The position numbers and the translations under genes are program-made. A stretch of 59,794 bases of DNA. Source: JAUVZF01 sp964539385 (GTDB taxonomy: Bacteria > Planctomycetota > Phycisphaerae > FEN-1346). Shown here piece by piece: positions 32,083-40,531 of the stretch. How positions within the stretch are numbered: the stretch's first letter is position 1; each line of letters opens with the position of its first letter. The notes beneath the pieces are model-generated. The model saw nothing but the letters and a program-made list of their open reading frames with translations. It was not told the origin of the DNA and searched no databases. The stretch is taken from positions 1-59,794 of the forward strand of contig CAZIJC010000010.1 in assembly GCA_964539385.1 (NCBI GenBank). The letters are read 5' to 3'.

Positions 32083-32110
32083 GCGAGGCAGGTCAGGAGA
32101 CCCGCCGCGC
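32083..32110. repeat. Palindromic repeat family B, degenerate
   Basis: GCGAGGCAGG, centre TCAGGAGA, CCCGCCGCGC, the left arm with several changes. It lies just upstream of larB, between its start and its promoter, so it would be transcribed in the leader. Confidence 0.65.
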
Positions 32111-32158
32111 ACAGAGGACGCCGTCTCTGCGGCCGATGCCCGGCCGCGCCATGGCGCC

Positions 32159-32186
32159 AGTATAGAGAACGGGTGCGAGATGTCCA
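32159..32186 (-). promoter_or_regulatory. Predicted promoter of larB-nnrD
   Basis: Minus-strand TGGACA, 16-nt spacer, TATACT. The leader of about 85 nt would contain the family B repeat. Confidence 0.45.
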
Positions 32187-32220
32187 CACCTCGGCCCCGT
32201 CTTGCCTGCAACACGCCGTG

Positions 32221-32248
32221 ACGCGGCGGGCGAGATTGTCCACCGCGC
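32221..32248. repeat. Palindromic repeat family C, degenerate
   Basis: ACGCGGCGGG, centre CGAGATTG, TCCACCGCGC. Located between the pit stop codon (32307) and the larB promoter. Confidence 0.65.
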
Positions 32249-32306
32249 GAAGGCCGAACAAGCCGTTTCACGCCCTTTCGGCGGCGCCTCCGGCGCCATC
32301 GGCCGG

Positions 32307-33638
32307 CTATCCTGCTCCCGAAGCCCCCCGCAGGAGAGCATCCCGTACATAGTCGAGAAGAAAGGCCCTGCCCAGCATGAAGAACACCATGGCCAGGACG
32401 GCGGCCGCCGGAACCGTGATGAACCACGAGCCGAAGATGTTCCGTGTGACCCGCCGGTTCACAGCCGCCAAACCGCGCGCCAGTCCGATTCCGAGAACGG
32501 CCCCCACAAGGGTATGGGTCGTCGAGACGGGCAGTTTCATCCTCGTGCACACCAGTACGGTAATCGTCGCAGCGATGCAGGCCGCCACCCCGCGGGACGG
32601 CGTTATCTGCGTGATCTTGGTGCCTATGGTACGCATCACGCGATAGCCGAACGTGGCCAGGCCCAACACGATACCGCTTCCGCCGAGGACGAGCACCCAG
32701 ACGGGCACTTGCACCCGCATCTTGACCGTACAGGTCGAAGCAATGTCCACGATGGCGGCAAGCGGTCCGACGGCGTTCGCTACGTCGTTGGCCCCATGGG
32801 AAAAGGCGACCGCGCACGACGTGACCACCACCAGAGGCGCGAAGACCCGCTCGACCAACTCCAGTTGCTCCGGCAGGGGAAGATCCTGCTTGCCTCTCAT
32901 GGCGCGCCGGATGAGGATCTTCGACACGAGTGCCGCCATCAGGCCCACAACCCCGGCCACCAGGAACGCGCCGTTTCCGGTAATCCACTCCGCTCCCTCG
33001 CCGGTCAGATGCTTCAAGCCCTTATAAACGATGGCGAGCGTGACGACAACCATCATGAAGAAGACCATGAAGGGTGCAATGGTGACGGCCGCCGTCACCG
33101 GCCGTTTGCGGCCCAGGATGAGTTTGCTGATGACCTTGAAGAGGATAAACCCCAGAACGCCTCCGGCCACCGGCGACAGGAACCAACTCGCCACGATCTG
33201 GCCCATCTCGCCCCAGTTCACCGCGTTCCAGCCGGCCGCGATGATGCCGTAACCCACAACCGCTCCGACGATGGAATGGCTCGTCGAAACGGGCATGCCA
33301 AACCACGTGGCCACGTTCAGCCAGACGGCGGCGGCCAGAAGCGCAGCAGCCATGCCGAGCAGCAGGAGCGCCGGGGCCTCGCTCGGGGCCAACCCCGGAA
33401 GGGAGGCGATCGTCGTGGGATCCACGATGCCCTTGCGGACGGTATCCGTGACGTGGGCCCCGACGAGGACGGACCCGGCGAACTCGCAGATGCCGGCCGC
33501 GATGACGGCCCACTTGATACTGATGGACTTCGACCCGACGGCACAGCCCATGGAATTGGCGACGTCGTTGGCACCAATGTTCCACGCCATGTACAGGCCG
33601 AGGACGACGGTCGGCAGGATGATAATCAGGCATCCCAT
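32307..33638 (-). CDS. Pit-family inorganic phosphate transporter
   Basis: Low-affinity phosphate permease of 443 residues with about ten to twelve membrane segments. The duplicated family signature is clear: GANDVANSMG near residue 23 and GANDVANAVG in the second half, with (S/P)VSTSHSIVGAV and PVSTTHTLVGAV. It imports phosphate with H+ or Na+. Start at 33638. The DUF47 partner gene ends 32 nt upstream, the usual Pit accessory pairing. Confidence 0.92.
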   Translation of the reverse strand: MGCLIIILPTVVLGLYMAWNIGANDVANSMGCAVGSKSISIKWAVIAAGICEFAGSVLVGAHVTDTVRKGIVDPTTIASLPGLAPSEAPALLLLGMAAALLAAAVWLNVATWFGMPVSTSHSIVGAVVGYGIIAAGWNAVNWGEMGQIVASWFLSPVAGGVLGFILFKVISKLILGRKRPVTAAVTIAPFMVFFMMVVVTLAIVYKGLKHLTGEGAEWITGNGAFLVAGVVGLMAALVSKILIRRAMRGKQDLPLPEQLELVERVFAPLVVVTSCAVAFSHGANDVANAVGPLAAIVDIASTCTVKMRVQVPVWVLVLGGSGIVLGLATFGYRVMRTIGTKITQITPSRGVAACIAATITVLVCTRMKLPVSTTHTLVGAVLGIGLARGLAAVNRRVTRNIFGSWFITVPAAAVLAMVFFMLGRAFLLDYVRDALLRGASGAG

Positions 33639-33670
33639 GGGGCGGGTAGGACTGTTCTCCGGGCGGTGGG

Positions 33671-34345
33671 TTACCCCTTGAGGATCATGGCCCTCAGCAA
33701 GTCCCCCGTGTTCTCGGCTTCGTTGGCCACGCGGCCGAGCGTCTGGAGCATCTTGTCGTAGAACATGATCGTGACCGGGTCGAGGTCGGCCTCCAGGCTG
33801 TAGATTTTCTGGCACAGGCGGCGCTGCATCCTGTCGGCGTTCCACTCCTGCTCGCCCAGGCCGGCGATTCGGTCGAGGACAGACGTGGCCTGGGCGCCGC
33901 CGAACGAGGTTTCGGCCAGGATCTGGAGTTCGATGGCCGCGTCTGTCAGCGTGTTGCTGACCTTGAGCACCTGCTGAACGAACTCGGTGAAATCGTCCTT
34001 GAGGTCCGGATGCATCTCGGTCTTGCGTATGAACAGGACGACCGCGAAATCCTCGACGCTGTCGGCGATCTTGTCCTGGCATCGGAGGAAGTTCTCCAGT
34101 TCCTCCCTCTCGACGGGCAGGAAGTACCGCCGGGGCAGTTGCTCGCGAATCTCATGCTTGATGAGGTCCGCCTCGTACTCCAGTTTGGACACCTCGTCCT
34201 GGAGACGGTGGATCTCTGCGTGGTCGCCCTGCATGAGGGCCTGCGACAGGGGCTCGACCAGTTTCACGCACTCGTGGACCTTCTTCGTGTGCTCCACGAG
34301 GGGGCCGAACGGCGATTTGCCGAACAGTTCCTTGATCAGACTCAT
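33671..34345 (-). CDS. DUF47/PhoU-like Pit accessory protein
   Basis: A 224-residue all-helical protein of the TIGR00153 type that accompanies Pit transporters. MSLIKELFGKSPFGPLVEH is the common N-terminus, and DKIADSVEDFA the PhoU-like metal-binding helix. It is thought to regulate phosphate flux through the partner permease. ATG at 34345 is set by AGGAG eight bases upstream. First gene of a two-gene operon with its own promoter. Confidence 0.9.
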   Translation of the reverse strand: MSLIKELFGKSPFGPLVEHTKKVHECVKLVEPLSQALMQGDHAEIHRLQDEVSKLEYEADLIKHEIREQLPRRYFLPVEREELENFLRCQDKIADSVEDFAVVLFIRKTEMHPDLKDDFTEFVQQVLKVSNTLTDAAIELQILAETSFGGAQATSVLDRIAGLGEQEWNADRMQRRLCQKIYSLEADLDPVTIMFYDKMLQTLGRVANEAENTGDLLRAMILKG

Positions 34346-34557
34346 GGCGGCATCTCCTGTTATGCTGCGGCTCGGCCGGGGCGTCACCTGCTGCCAGGCA
34401 GCGGCCAGGACCGCCGGGACCGGCGCGGCAGCACGGAAAACAGGCCGGTACGGCTCGGCTTCCGCACTCGACGGCGCCACAGGCGACCGGCCGCGCCGGC
34501 GCCGAGACGCGGTTCAGTCTCAGTCAACCCACCGCTGAGACCTGTCAGGCAGACGGG

Positions 34558-34585
34558 ATTATAGAGGCGGCAGGTTTCGTGACAA
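34558..34585 (-). promoter_or_regulatory. Predicted promoter of the DUF47-Pit pair
   Basis: Minus-strand TTGTCA, 16-nt spacer, perfect TATAAT. The leader would be about 205 nt and include a GC-rich hairpin-forming segment (34420-34520) of unknown role. Confidence 0.55.
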
Positions 34586-34610
34586 GCGATTTCGCAGAGG
34601 CGGGCCGTGG

Positions 34611-34655
34611 CACACGTGTTTTTCAACAGCCTCGCAGGAACCCTCACGCCCGGCC
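34611..34655 (-). repeat. 45-bp repeat E, copy 1
   Basis: Matches 36838-36882 over 45 bp with a single mismatch. On the minus strand it contains GGCTGTTGAAAAACACGTGTG. It begins 23 bp after the stop of the PhoU-like gene and lies just upstream of the DUF47-Pit promoter. Confidence 0.85.
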
Positions 34656-34678
34656 GGGTCTGCGGCGTCGGGGCGGGA

Positions 34679-35365
34679 TCAGGACATCTCGCCGGGGGCG
34701 GCCTCGTCCATGTAATCCAGCCGGTGGACGGGCGCGACGACGGCGCTGGAGATGTTGGCCAGATGCGCCCCGATCCGTTTCATGTGCCTGGCGAGCAGCG
34801 AATACGCCACGGCCTCGTCGGCGGGAATGTCTTGGCGATGCTGAAGCAGTTGCTGAATCAGACGGTCGCAGTCTTTGCTGAAGGTGCCGAACTCCTTCTG
34901 CACCCGGCGGGCAAGGTCCACGTCGCTCCGGCTGAAGGCCTTCTTCGCCAGGTTGAAGACGTCCTCGACCTTCATCCGAATGCGCTCGAGCGGGTCGAGG
35001 TACGTGGTGCCCGTGAACTCGTGGGTGTAGAACTTGCCGACCTCGAAGATGTTCTTGCCGTAGTCGCCGATGCGTTCGGCGTCCTTGACGACGCTCATCA
35101 GGACGAGGCAGGCAGCCAGGTTCGTGTCCTTTCGCAGCGAGAGGTGCTTGACGATCCGGGCGCGGATGGAGCGTTCCAGTTTGTTCACCTTCTTGTCGCG
35201 CTCGTAGAGGGGCCCCTCGATGGCCTGCCAATCGATGCGGCTGAAGAAGACCTCGACCGCCTGCTGGAACATCCAGTGGGTGTGGTCGAGCATCTGGTCG
35301 AATTCATCGAACATGCGGCTAAGGGCATCGCGGCCCCGCCAGGCCGCCAACAGTTCTTTCAACAT
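34679..35365 (-). CDS. PhoU-domain protein
   Basis: A 228-residue helical protein related to DUF47/PhoU. The two metal-binding-type helices are KDAERIGDYGKNI and RHMKRIGAHLANISS. It is 24 nt downstream of a Na/Pi cotransporter gene and probably modulates it. The two halves match the three-helix PhoU repeat. Not closely similar to the DUF47 gene next door, so the two pairs do not look like a fresh duplication. Confidence 0.85.
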   Translation of the reverse strand: MLKELLAAWRGRDALSRMFDEFDQMLDHTHWMFQQAVEVFFSRIDWQAIEGPLYERDKKVNKLERSIRARIVKHLSLRKDTNLAACLVLMSVVKDAERIGDYGKNIFEVGKFYTHEFTGTTYLDPLERIRMKVEDVFNLAKKAFSRSDVDLARRVQKEFGTFSKDCDRLIQQLLQHRQDIPADEAVAYSLLARHMKRIGAHLANISSAVVAPVHRLDYMDEAAPGEMS

Positions 35366-35389
35366 GGCTCAGCCCTCGCAACCAAATGG

Positions 35390-36628
35390 CTACTGAAAAA
35401 GCCAGTGCGACACGATCACAAGCAGCGGCACGATGAAAAAGAAAACGATCAAGTGGAGAACGGCATAGCGTTTTGACCGGGCCGCCAGACGGGCCCACCA
35501 ATTCGCGATGCCGATCGGCACTCGCTTCAACGGATACCACACCGCGGCGCCAAACAGATTGAACAACATGTGGCTGAAGGCGAGCGCAACGCCCACCTGG
35601 GCCTGACCGACGGTGTCGGCGCTCGTGGCGAAACTCGCAATCAGGGCGGTCACGGTGGTTCCGAGATTCGCGCCCAGCGTGTACGGATAGACCTGGTAGA
35701 TCGTCAGCAGTCCCGCCCCCACCAGGGGCACCGCCAAACTCGTTGTGATACTCGACGACTGGACCGCGACGGTCAGAGCCAGTCCCACCAGATAGGCCGT
35801 CACGGCGTTGCGGAACAGAACCTTGTCGAAGAACCGCTCCACCCGGCTCATGACAAGGCTCTTGAGAGTCTTGGTCAGCAGGATCAGAGCCAGAAACAAA
35901 AACGCCACGCCAAGGACCGTCATCGTGATGTTGGCCGAGACGTCGCTGAGACCCAGCCCGTCTTTGAGAACCCAGTCGGCCCCGTTGACGAGGGGCTTGA
36001 CGGCCTCCTTGATGACGTTCGTCGGTTTCTGACCCGTGGCGCTGGCGGAGTAGAGCACCGACGCCATGTGTTCGGCAAGCCGCTCGATCAAACCCTTGCC
36101 CGAGAGACGCCAGACGATCCATTCCACGGGAAACAGCAGCAGCACCGACAGCACGTTGAAGAAGTCATGGACGATGGCCATGCCGTAGGCACGCTCGAAC
36201 TCCTCCGCCCGCCGTATGTGCGTAAACGACACGCCGACGTTGGTGACGCTCGTGCCGATGTTGGCCCCCATGATGATGAAGACCGCCTGGTGCAATGTCA
36301 GCGGCGTCGTGACCACGAGCGAGACGGTGAACGAGGTCGTGAAGGACGAACTCTGGAAGATGCTCGTGGCCAGGATGCCGACGAACAGGCCGACGAGCGG
36401 ATTATCGGCATAAGCGAATATGTCGTAAACGGCGCCGCGATACGCAAGGTTCTCGTCCGAGACCGGCTCGGCCTTGTTGAAGTCGGGGTTCTCTCCAAGC
36501 CCTTTCAGCCCGTGGCCCATCATCCTCATGCCGCCCAGGAAGAAATACAGAAGAACGAGCACCAGGAGGATTTTGAGGACAATCTGCCACCGGGGCCGAC
36601 CGGGTTCGGCCCGATCTTTCAACATCAT
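35390..36628 (-). CDS. Na+/phosphate cotransporter family protein (NptA/PhoU-type)
   Basis: A 412-residue membrane protein with the inverted repeat of the SLC34/NptA family: SIFQSSSFTTSFTVSLV in the first half and VAVQSSSITTSLAVPLV in the second (the QSSS motif binds Na+ and phosphate), with GANIGTSVTNVG and GANLGTTVTALIA following each. It lacks the fused PhoU domain common in bacterial versions; that role is presumably served by the next gene. ATG at 36628 or 36625. Own promoter upstream. Confidence 0.9.
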   Translation of the reverse strand: MMLKDRAEPGRPRWQIVLKILLVLVLLYFFLGGMRMMGHGLKGLGENPDFNKAEPVSDENLAYRGAVYDIFAYADNPLVGLFVGILATSIFQSSSFTTSFTVSLVVTTPLTLHQAVFIIMGANIGTSVTNVGVSFTHIRRAEEFERAYGMAIVHDFFNVLSVLLLFPVEWIVWRLSGKGLIERLAEHMASVLYSASATGQKPTNVIKEAVKPLVNGADWVLKDGLGLSDVSANITMTVLGVAFLFLALILLTKTLKSLVMSRVERFFDKVLFRNAVTAYLVGLALTVAVQSSSITTSLAVPLVGAGLLTIYQVYPYTLGANLGTTVTALIASFATSADTVGQAQVGVALAFSHMLFNLFGAAVWYPLKRVPIGIANWWARLAARSKRYAVLHLIVFFFIVPLLVIVSHWLFQ

Positions 36629-36699
36629 CAAGAGACAGGTAACTCCGCCTGCGCGACGCTCGCGGATTCAGCGCGGCCGGGCTCGCGTGTGCGCACAGG

Positions 36700-36727
36700 A
36701 TTATAGGAGGGCCAAAGGTCTGGACAA
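36700..36727 (-). promoter_or_regulatory. Predicted promoter of the Na/Pi-PhoU pair
   Basis: Minus-strand TTGTCC, 16-nt spacer, perfect TATAAT, leaving a leader of about 65 nt. The boxes and spacing mirror the DUF47-Pit promoter. Confidence 0.55.
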
Positions 36728-36776
36728 GCAGAAACCGGCCTACTCTCGCGGGGTGCGAACGCTTGTGGGCGGCCCG

Positions 36777-36800
36777 AAAAACACACGGCCCGTACGGGCC
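36777..36800 (-). terminator. Possible terminator after tsaD
   Basis: GGCCCGTACGGGCC hairpin followed on the minus strand by GTGTG then five T. A second stem GGCACG/CGTGCC precedes it. The T-run is displaced by five bases, so efficiency is doubtful. Confidence 0.35.
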
Positions 36801-36837
36801 ACCGGCCACGGCACGAGCCGTAGCCGTGCCAGGGTGT

Positions 36838-36882
36838 CACACGTGTTTTTCAACAGCCTCGCACGAACCCTCACGCCCGGCC
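36838..36882 (-). repeat. 45-bp repeat E, copy 2
   Basis: Same sequence and orientation as 34611-34655 with one mismatch. It begins 19 bp after the tsaD stop. Confidence 0.85.
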
Positions 36883-36901
36883 CGCGTCCGCGAACGGCCC
36901 G

Positions 36902-37912
36902 CTACGCCCGCGCCTCAAGGTCGAGGCCGGCCACGTCCCCCCCTTGCGCGTAGTGGTAGGCAAGCCCGGCGACCATGGCGGCGTTGTCGGTGCAGTACGG
37001 CATGGGCGGGAGGATGAGGTCGAGGCCGGCGGCCGCAGCCTCCTGCTCGAAACGTGCCCTCAGCCGCCGGTTCGCCGCCACGCCGCCACCCACGATGATC
37101 CGGTCAAGGCCGCACACCTCGGCCGCGCGGAGCGTCTTTGTGACCAGGACGTCCACAACGCATTCCTGAAATCCGGCAGCCACGTCCGCGATCTCCTGCT
37201 CCGTGAGGTCGGTCCGCCGCGTCTTGGCCCCTGCCCCGTAACCGCGAACGTGGTACAGGACGGCCGTCTTGACGCCGCTGAAACTGAAGTCGAACGAATC
37301 GGGCCCGAGCCACGGCCGCGAGAAGTGCACGGCTTTCGGCGAGCCGCGCTGGGACACCTCATCGATGCTCGGACCGCCCGGATAGGGCAGTCCGAGGATG
37401 CTCGCGACCTTGTCGAAGGCTTCACCGGCGGCATCGTCGGTCGTCGCGCCGAGGAGGGTCTGCGAGCGTGGGCCGTCGCACGTGTAAAGGCTCGTGTGTC
37501 CGCCCGAAACGACCAGGCCGACGCAAGGGAACGGCAGCGCCTCCCGCTCCAGGCACGCCGCGTAGATGTGACTCTCGACGTGGTTGATGCCGACAAGCGG
37601 CAGGTCGTGAAGCCAGGCCAGCGTCTTGGCGGCCGTTACGCCCAGCAGGAGCGATCCGATGAGGCCCGGCCGGTGGACGACGGCCACGGCATCGACGTCG
37701 CCGGTGCCGGCGCCGGCCTGCTCCAACGCCTCGCCGACCACGGGAACGAGCGCTTCCAGGTGGGCCCGCGAGGCGATCTCCGGAACCACGCCGCCGTACT
37801 TGCGGTGAACGTCCGTCTGCGAGGCGACAACGTTGGAAAGGACGCGGCGGCCGTCTGCCACGACCGCCGCACACGTCTCGTCACACGACGTTTCGATGCC
37901 AAGAATCTTCAT
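36902..37912 (-). CDS. tsaD: tRNA N6-adenosine threonylcarbamoyltransferase
   Basis: Transfers the threonylcarbamoyl group to A37 of ANN-reading tRNAs (t6A), with TsaB, TsaE and TsaC as partners. The 336-residue ASKHA-fold protein starts MKILGIETSCDETCAAVV and has PEIASRAHLEAL, the metal-binding GINHVESHIYAA (HxxxH), LVVSGGHTSLY and a late TDNAAM. It is 21 nt downstream of the S41 protease gene. Confidence 0.95.
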   Translation of the reverse strand: MKILGIETSCDETCAAVVADGRRVLSNVVASQTDVHRKYGGVVPEIASRAHLEALVPVVGEALEQAGAGTGDVDAVAVVHRPGLIGSLLLGVTAAKTLAWLHDLPLVGINHVESHIYAACLEREALPFPCVGLVVSGGHTSLYTCDGPRSQTLLGATTDDAAGEAFDKVASILGLPYPGGPSIDEVSQRGSPKAVHFSRPWLGPDSFDFSFSGVKTAVLYHVRGYGAGAKTRRTDLTEQEIADVAAGFQECVVDVLVTKTLRAAEVCGLDRIIVGGGVAANRRLRARFEQEAAAAGLDLILPPMPYCTDNAAMVAGLAYHYAQGGDVAGLDLEARA

Positions 37913-37933
37913 GCCATCGCGCTGCCGAAGCCG

Positions 37934-39427
37934 TCACGCCGCCTTCTTCAGGTACTTCTCGATAACGTCCATGCTCCGCAGGACGTCGAGTGCCCGCTGG
38001 AGTTGCCGGTCCACGACCGGCGTGGCCGGTTTCGCCTCCGGCGCTGCCCCCGGCGCGGCGTCCGGCGCTGCCCCCGGCGTGCCGTCCGGCGGCGCCGATT
38101 CGTCGCCCTTCTTTTCGCTCTCGGGAGGCTGGGATTCGGACTTCGGCTTCTCGGCCCCGGGCTTCTCTTTTTTCGGTTCGTCGGTCTTGGGCGGTCCGCC
38201 TTCCGGCTCCTTGTTGCCGTTGTCGTGGATGACGTCGGCGTCCTGGCGGGCGCGGATAATGCCGACGTATTCCAGGGGCGTCATCGGCACGACGATGTCG
38301 GGCACGACGCCCCACTGGTCGTCTTCGGTCATTTCTTCCTCGCGGTGGATGTTGCGGCCGCTCGGCAGATAATACTTGCTGGTCGTGAGTTTCAGGGCAC
38401 TTTCCTCGCCCCGGAGGGGGATGACGTTCTGGACGCTGCCCTTGCCGAAGGTCCGCTCGCCGATGATGATGGCCCGGTGATGGTCCTGAAGCGCGCCGGA
38501 AACAATCTCGCTGGCGCTGGCGCTGAACTGGTTGATGAGCACGACCATGGGGAAGTACGGAAGCGTTCCGGCCTTGGTGGCGGTGGCCTCCCAATAGGGC
38601 GTCGTGCGGCCCTTGGTCTTGACGATCACACCTTCGGACAGGAACAGGTCGGCCATTTCGACGGCGCCCTTGAGGATGCCGCCGGGGTCGAACCGCAGGT
38701 CGAGGATGAGCGCCTTCATCTTGTCCTTCTCCAGGGCCTCCAGCGCCTTGCGGACATCGGGCACCGAGTTCTCGACGAAACTCGTGAGGCGGACGTACCC
38801 GATCTTCTTCTCGTCGTCCAGCATGTACACCCACTCGTGGTTCTCGTCGCGGCGGGCGCCCTTGACCGTGTGGACCTCGATGATGGCGCGCATGATGGTG
38901 ATCTCTTCGAGCCCGCCCGTCATGTGGCGGACCTTGATGGTGACTTTGGTTCCCGGCTCGCCGGTGAGGATCTTGACGGCCTCGTCGAGGCGGATGCCGT
39001 CGGTGCTCTTGCCGTCGATCTCGATGATCATGTCGCCCGCGAGCACTCCGGCCCGGTAAGCGGGCGTGTCTTCGAGCGGGCTGATGACCGTCAAGAGGCC
39101 CCTGCGCATGCCGATCTGAATGCCGATGCCGCCGAACTTGCCCCGCGTGGACTTGTTGAACTCAGCCATCTCGTCCTCGGGAATGTAGTTCGAGAACGGG
39201 TCGAGCCCCCGGAGCATCCCGTCGACGGCATCTCGGAACAGTTTTTTCGTCTCCACCTCGCGCACGTACTGCTTCTGCACGAGCCGGAGGATCTCGACGA
39301 AGCGGTCGGCTTCGCCGAACAGTTCCTTATCTGTGGTGCTCTGCCCGCCGGGCGCCTCAAACGCCCAGACCAGCAACCCCCCGGTCACCAGAACCAGAAC
39401 CACACCCAACAGTGTCCTGCGCACCAT
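37934..39427 (-). CDS. S41-family C-terminal processing peptidase
   Basis: A 497-residue exported serine protease (CtpA/Prc). An N-terminal signal anchor is followed by a helical part with LDPFSNYIPEDEM, a PDZ domain (about 95-180, FGGIGIQIG and GDMIIEIDGKST) and the S41 core with the Ser/Lys dyad: Ser in FSASASEI (about 304-306) and Lys329 in GERTFGKGSVQ. The C-terminal 100 residues are a Pro/Lys/Glu linker with a repeated AAPDAAPGAAP and a short helix. ATG at 39427 follows GAGGAG. It degrades or trims periplasmic proteins. Confidence 0.92.
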   Translation of the reverse strand: MVRRTLLGVVLVLVTGGLLVWAFEAPGGQSTTDKELFGEADRFVEILRLVQKQYVREVETKKLFRDAVDGMLRGLDPFSNYIPEDEMAEFNKSTRGKFGGIGIQIGMRRGLLTVISPLEDTPAYRAGVLAGDMIIEIDGKSTDGIRLDEAVKILTGEPGTKVTIKVRHMTGGLEEITIMRAIIEVHTVKGARRDENHEWVYMLDDEKKIGYVRLTSFVENSVPDVRKALEALEKDKMKALILDLRFDPGGILKGAVEMADLFLSEGVIVKTKGRTTPYWEATATKAGTLPYFPMVVLINQFSASASEIVSGALQDHHRAIIIGERTFGKGSVQNVIPLRGEESALKLTTSKYYLPSGRNIHREEEMTEDDQWGVVPDIVVPMTPLEYVGIIRARQDADVIHDNGNKEPEGGPPKTDEPKKEKPGAEKPKSESQPPESEKKGDESAPPDGTPGAAPDAAPGAAPEAKPATPVVDRQLQRALDVLRSMDVIEKYLKKAA

Positions 39428-39725
39428 TCGGTATCTCCTCGTCACGAGAGACAAAAGCAACGCGCTACCGCTGCATTGTAGCGGCCGGCCGGCGGTTTGC
39501 AAGCCCCGCCGGCCGCGCGGCCTGCGGAGGCGCCGCTCAAAGCGTCACCCGGGGGCGAGGCACGCCCACGTACAGACCGATGAGCAATCCGCGAGAGACC
39601 GCCACGAAGCGGCTGGACCGCAGGCGTTTGGGGCATAACCGCCGCACGCGGATGGCGTTTAACCGCTGGCGAGGCATACTTCACGGGTGGCTGTCTGTGC
39701 GGCGCGGGTGAGCGGGGGACGCGAC

Positions 39726-40298
39726 GTGAAAGCAGGGCGCGACTTCCACGATGATAACGAGGTGCCCCTTGGTGGCATCCTGGCAAAGTTTCGCACTGCG
39801 CTCCGAGCAGAGATCGGTGCTGCTCGACGGCACGAATCCGGCTCGGCCATTCCGCTCGCCAATGGCCGCCGGATCGCCCAACTGGGCAGCAGATACCAGT
39901 ACGTCTTCGACATCGAGAACGTCACGGCATTGTGCAAGGCCCTCGGGCTGCTGAGGATGGGCCATCTCGTCAACGGCGTTCGCCAGGGCAAGGCCGTCCT
40001 CTACACGACGGACAAGGCCAACCTGAAGGCGCTGGCGTCGGCGCAGGCGCAAGCCCGGGCGTCCCGCGCGCAGGTTGCCCGGGACGTCCCTCACCTGTCA
40101 TCACTCGCCAAGAACGGGGTTCGAAAGGCCGGAAGGGCCGAGGCGCGCAAGCCTTTGACAACGCGAGAGTTACGGATTCGGCGGCTCCGTTTTCTGCGCA
40201 TTTGCAGCGCGCCGAAAACAGGCCTCAAAACACGCCCGAAAGGCCGCCCGACTTGGCCGAAGTCGTCGCCGCCTGGCACCACCTGCCCAAAGCCGTAG
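39726..40298 (+). CDS. Hypothetical protein, part of a mosaic region
   Basis: About 190 residues from a GTG at 39726 (GGGGGA upstream). The first half, with VPLGGILAKFRTALRAEIG, PLANGRRIAQLGSRYQYVF and NGVRQGKAVLYTTDKANL, looks like a genuine domain that I cannot name. The second half is a 125-bp block present in a diverged copy at 45600 and partly at 44249; after it the frame drifts into non-protein-like Arg/Pro-rich sequence, while a better-looking frame continues at 40241. It may be a truncated or frameshifted gene. Confidence 0.4.
   Translation: MKAGRDFHDDNEVPLGGILAKFRTALRAEIGAARRHESGSAIPLANGRRIAQLGSRYQYVFDIENVTALCKALGLLRMGHLVNGVRQGKAVLYTTDKANLKALASAQAQARASRAQVARDVPHLSSLAKNGVRKAGRAEARKPLTTRELRIRRLRFLRICSAPKTGLKTRPKGRPTWPKSSPPGTTCPKP
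40036..40162. repeat. Repeat block F, copy 1
   Basis: Closely matches 45600-45731 over about 125 bp, with an 18-bp insertion in the other copy. Its upstream flank (40009-40035, encoding DKANLKAL) matches 44249-44290. Confidence 0.8.
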
Positions 40299-40342
40299 AG
40301 GTCGGCATCCTGGCCATGGTCAGGGCTGCTGCCGACCGGTGA
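40241..40342 (+). pseudogene. Short coding remnant, recombinase-associated tail (inferred)
   Basis: A 33-codon stretch ending at a stop reads RPPDLAEVVAAWHHLPKAVE then GILAMVRAAADR. It has good protein-like composition and no start of its own. From memory, this DLAxVVAAWxxLPxxVxxGILAMV tail occurs at the ends of site-specific recombinase frames in related genomes; that link needs a search. Confidence 0.35.
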
Positions 40343-40531
40343 GCCGATAGTGACCCGTCCTCGCTGCCCCCACGAACCCAATGGGTGAAGCGCTGCGGGT
40401 CGGGTTTGGTCGCCGTTTGAAGGCAGAAGCAGTATTCCCTGATCTCGCGATCGGTGGTAGAATCGCCAGAAAGGCCGACGGCCGTCGTCGGCGACAGTCC
40501 ATCCGGAGAATCCCGGCACACAGGAGCCATG

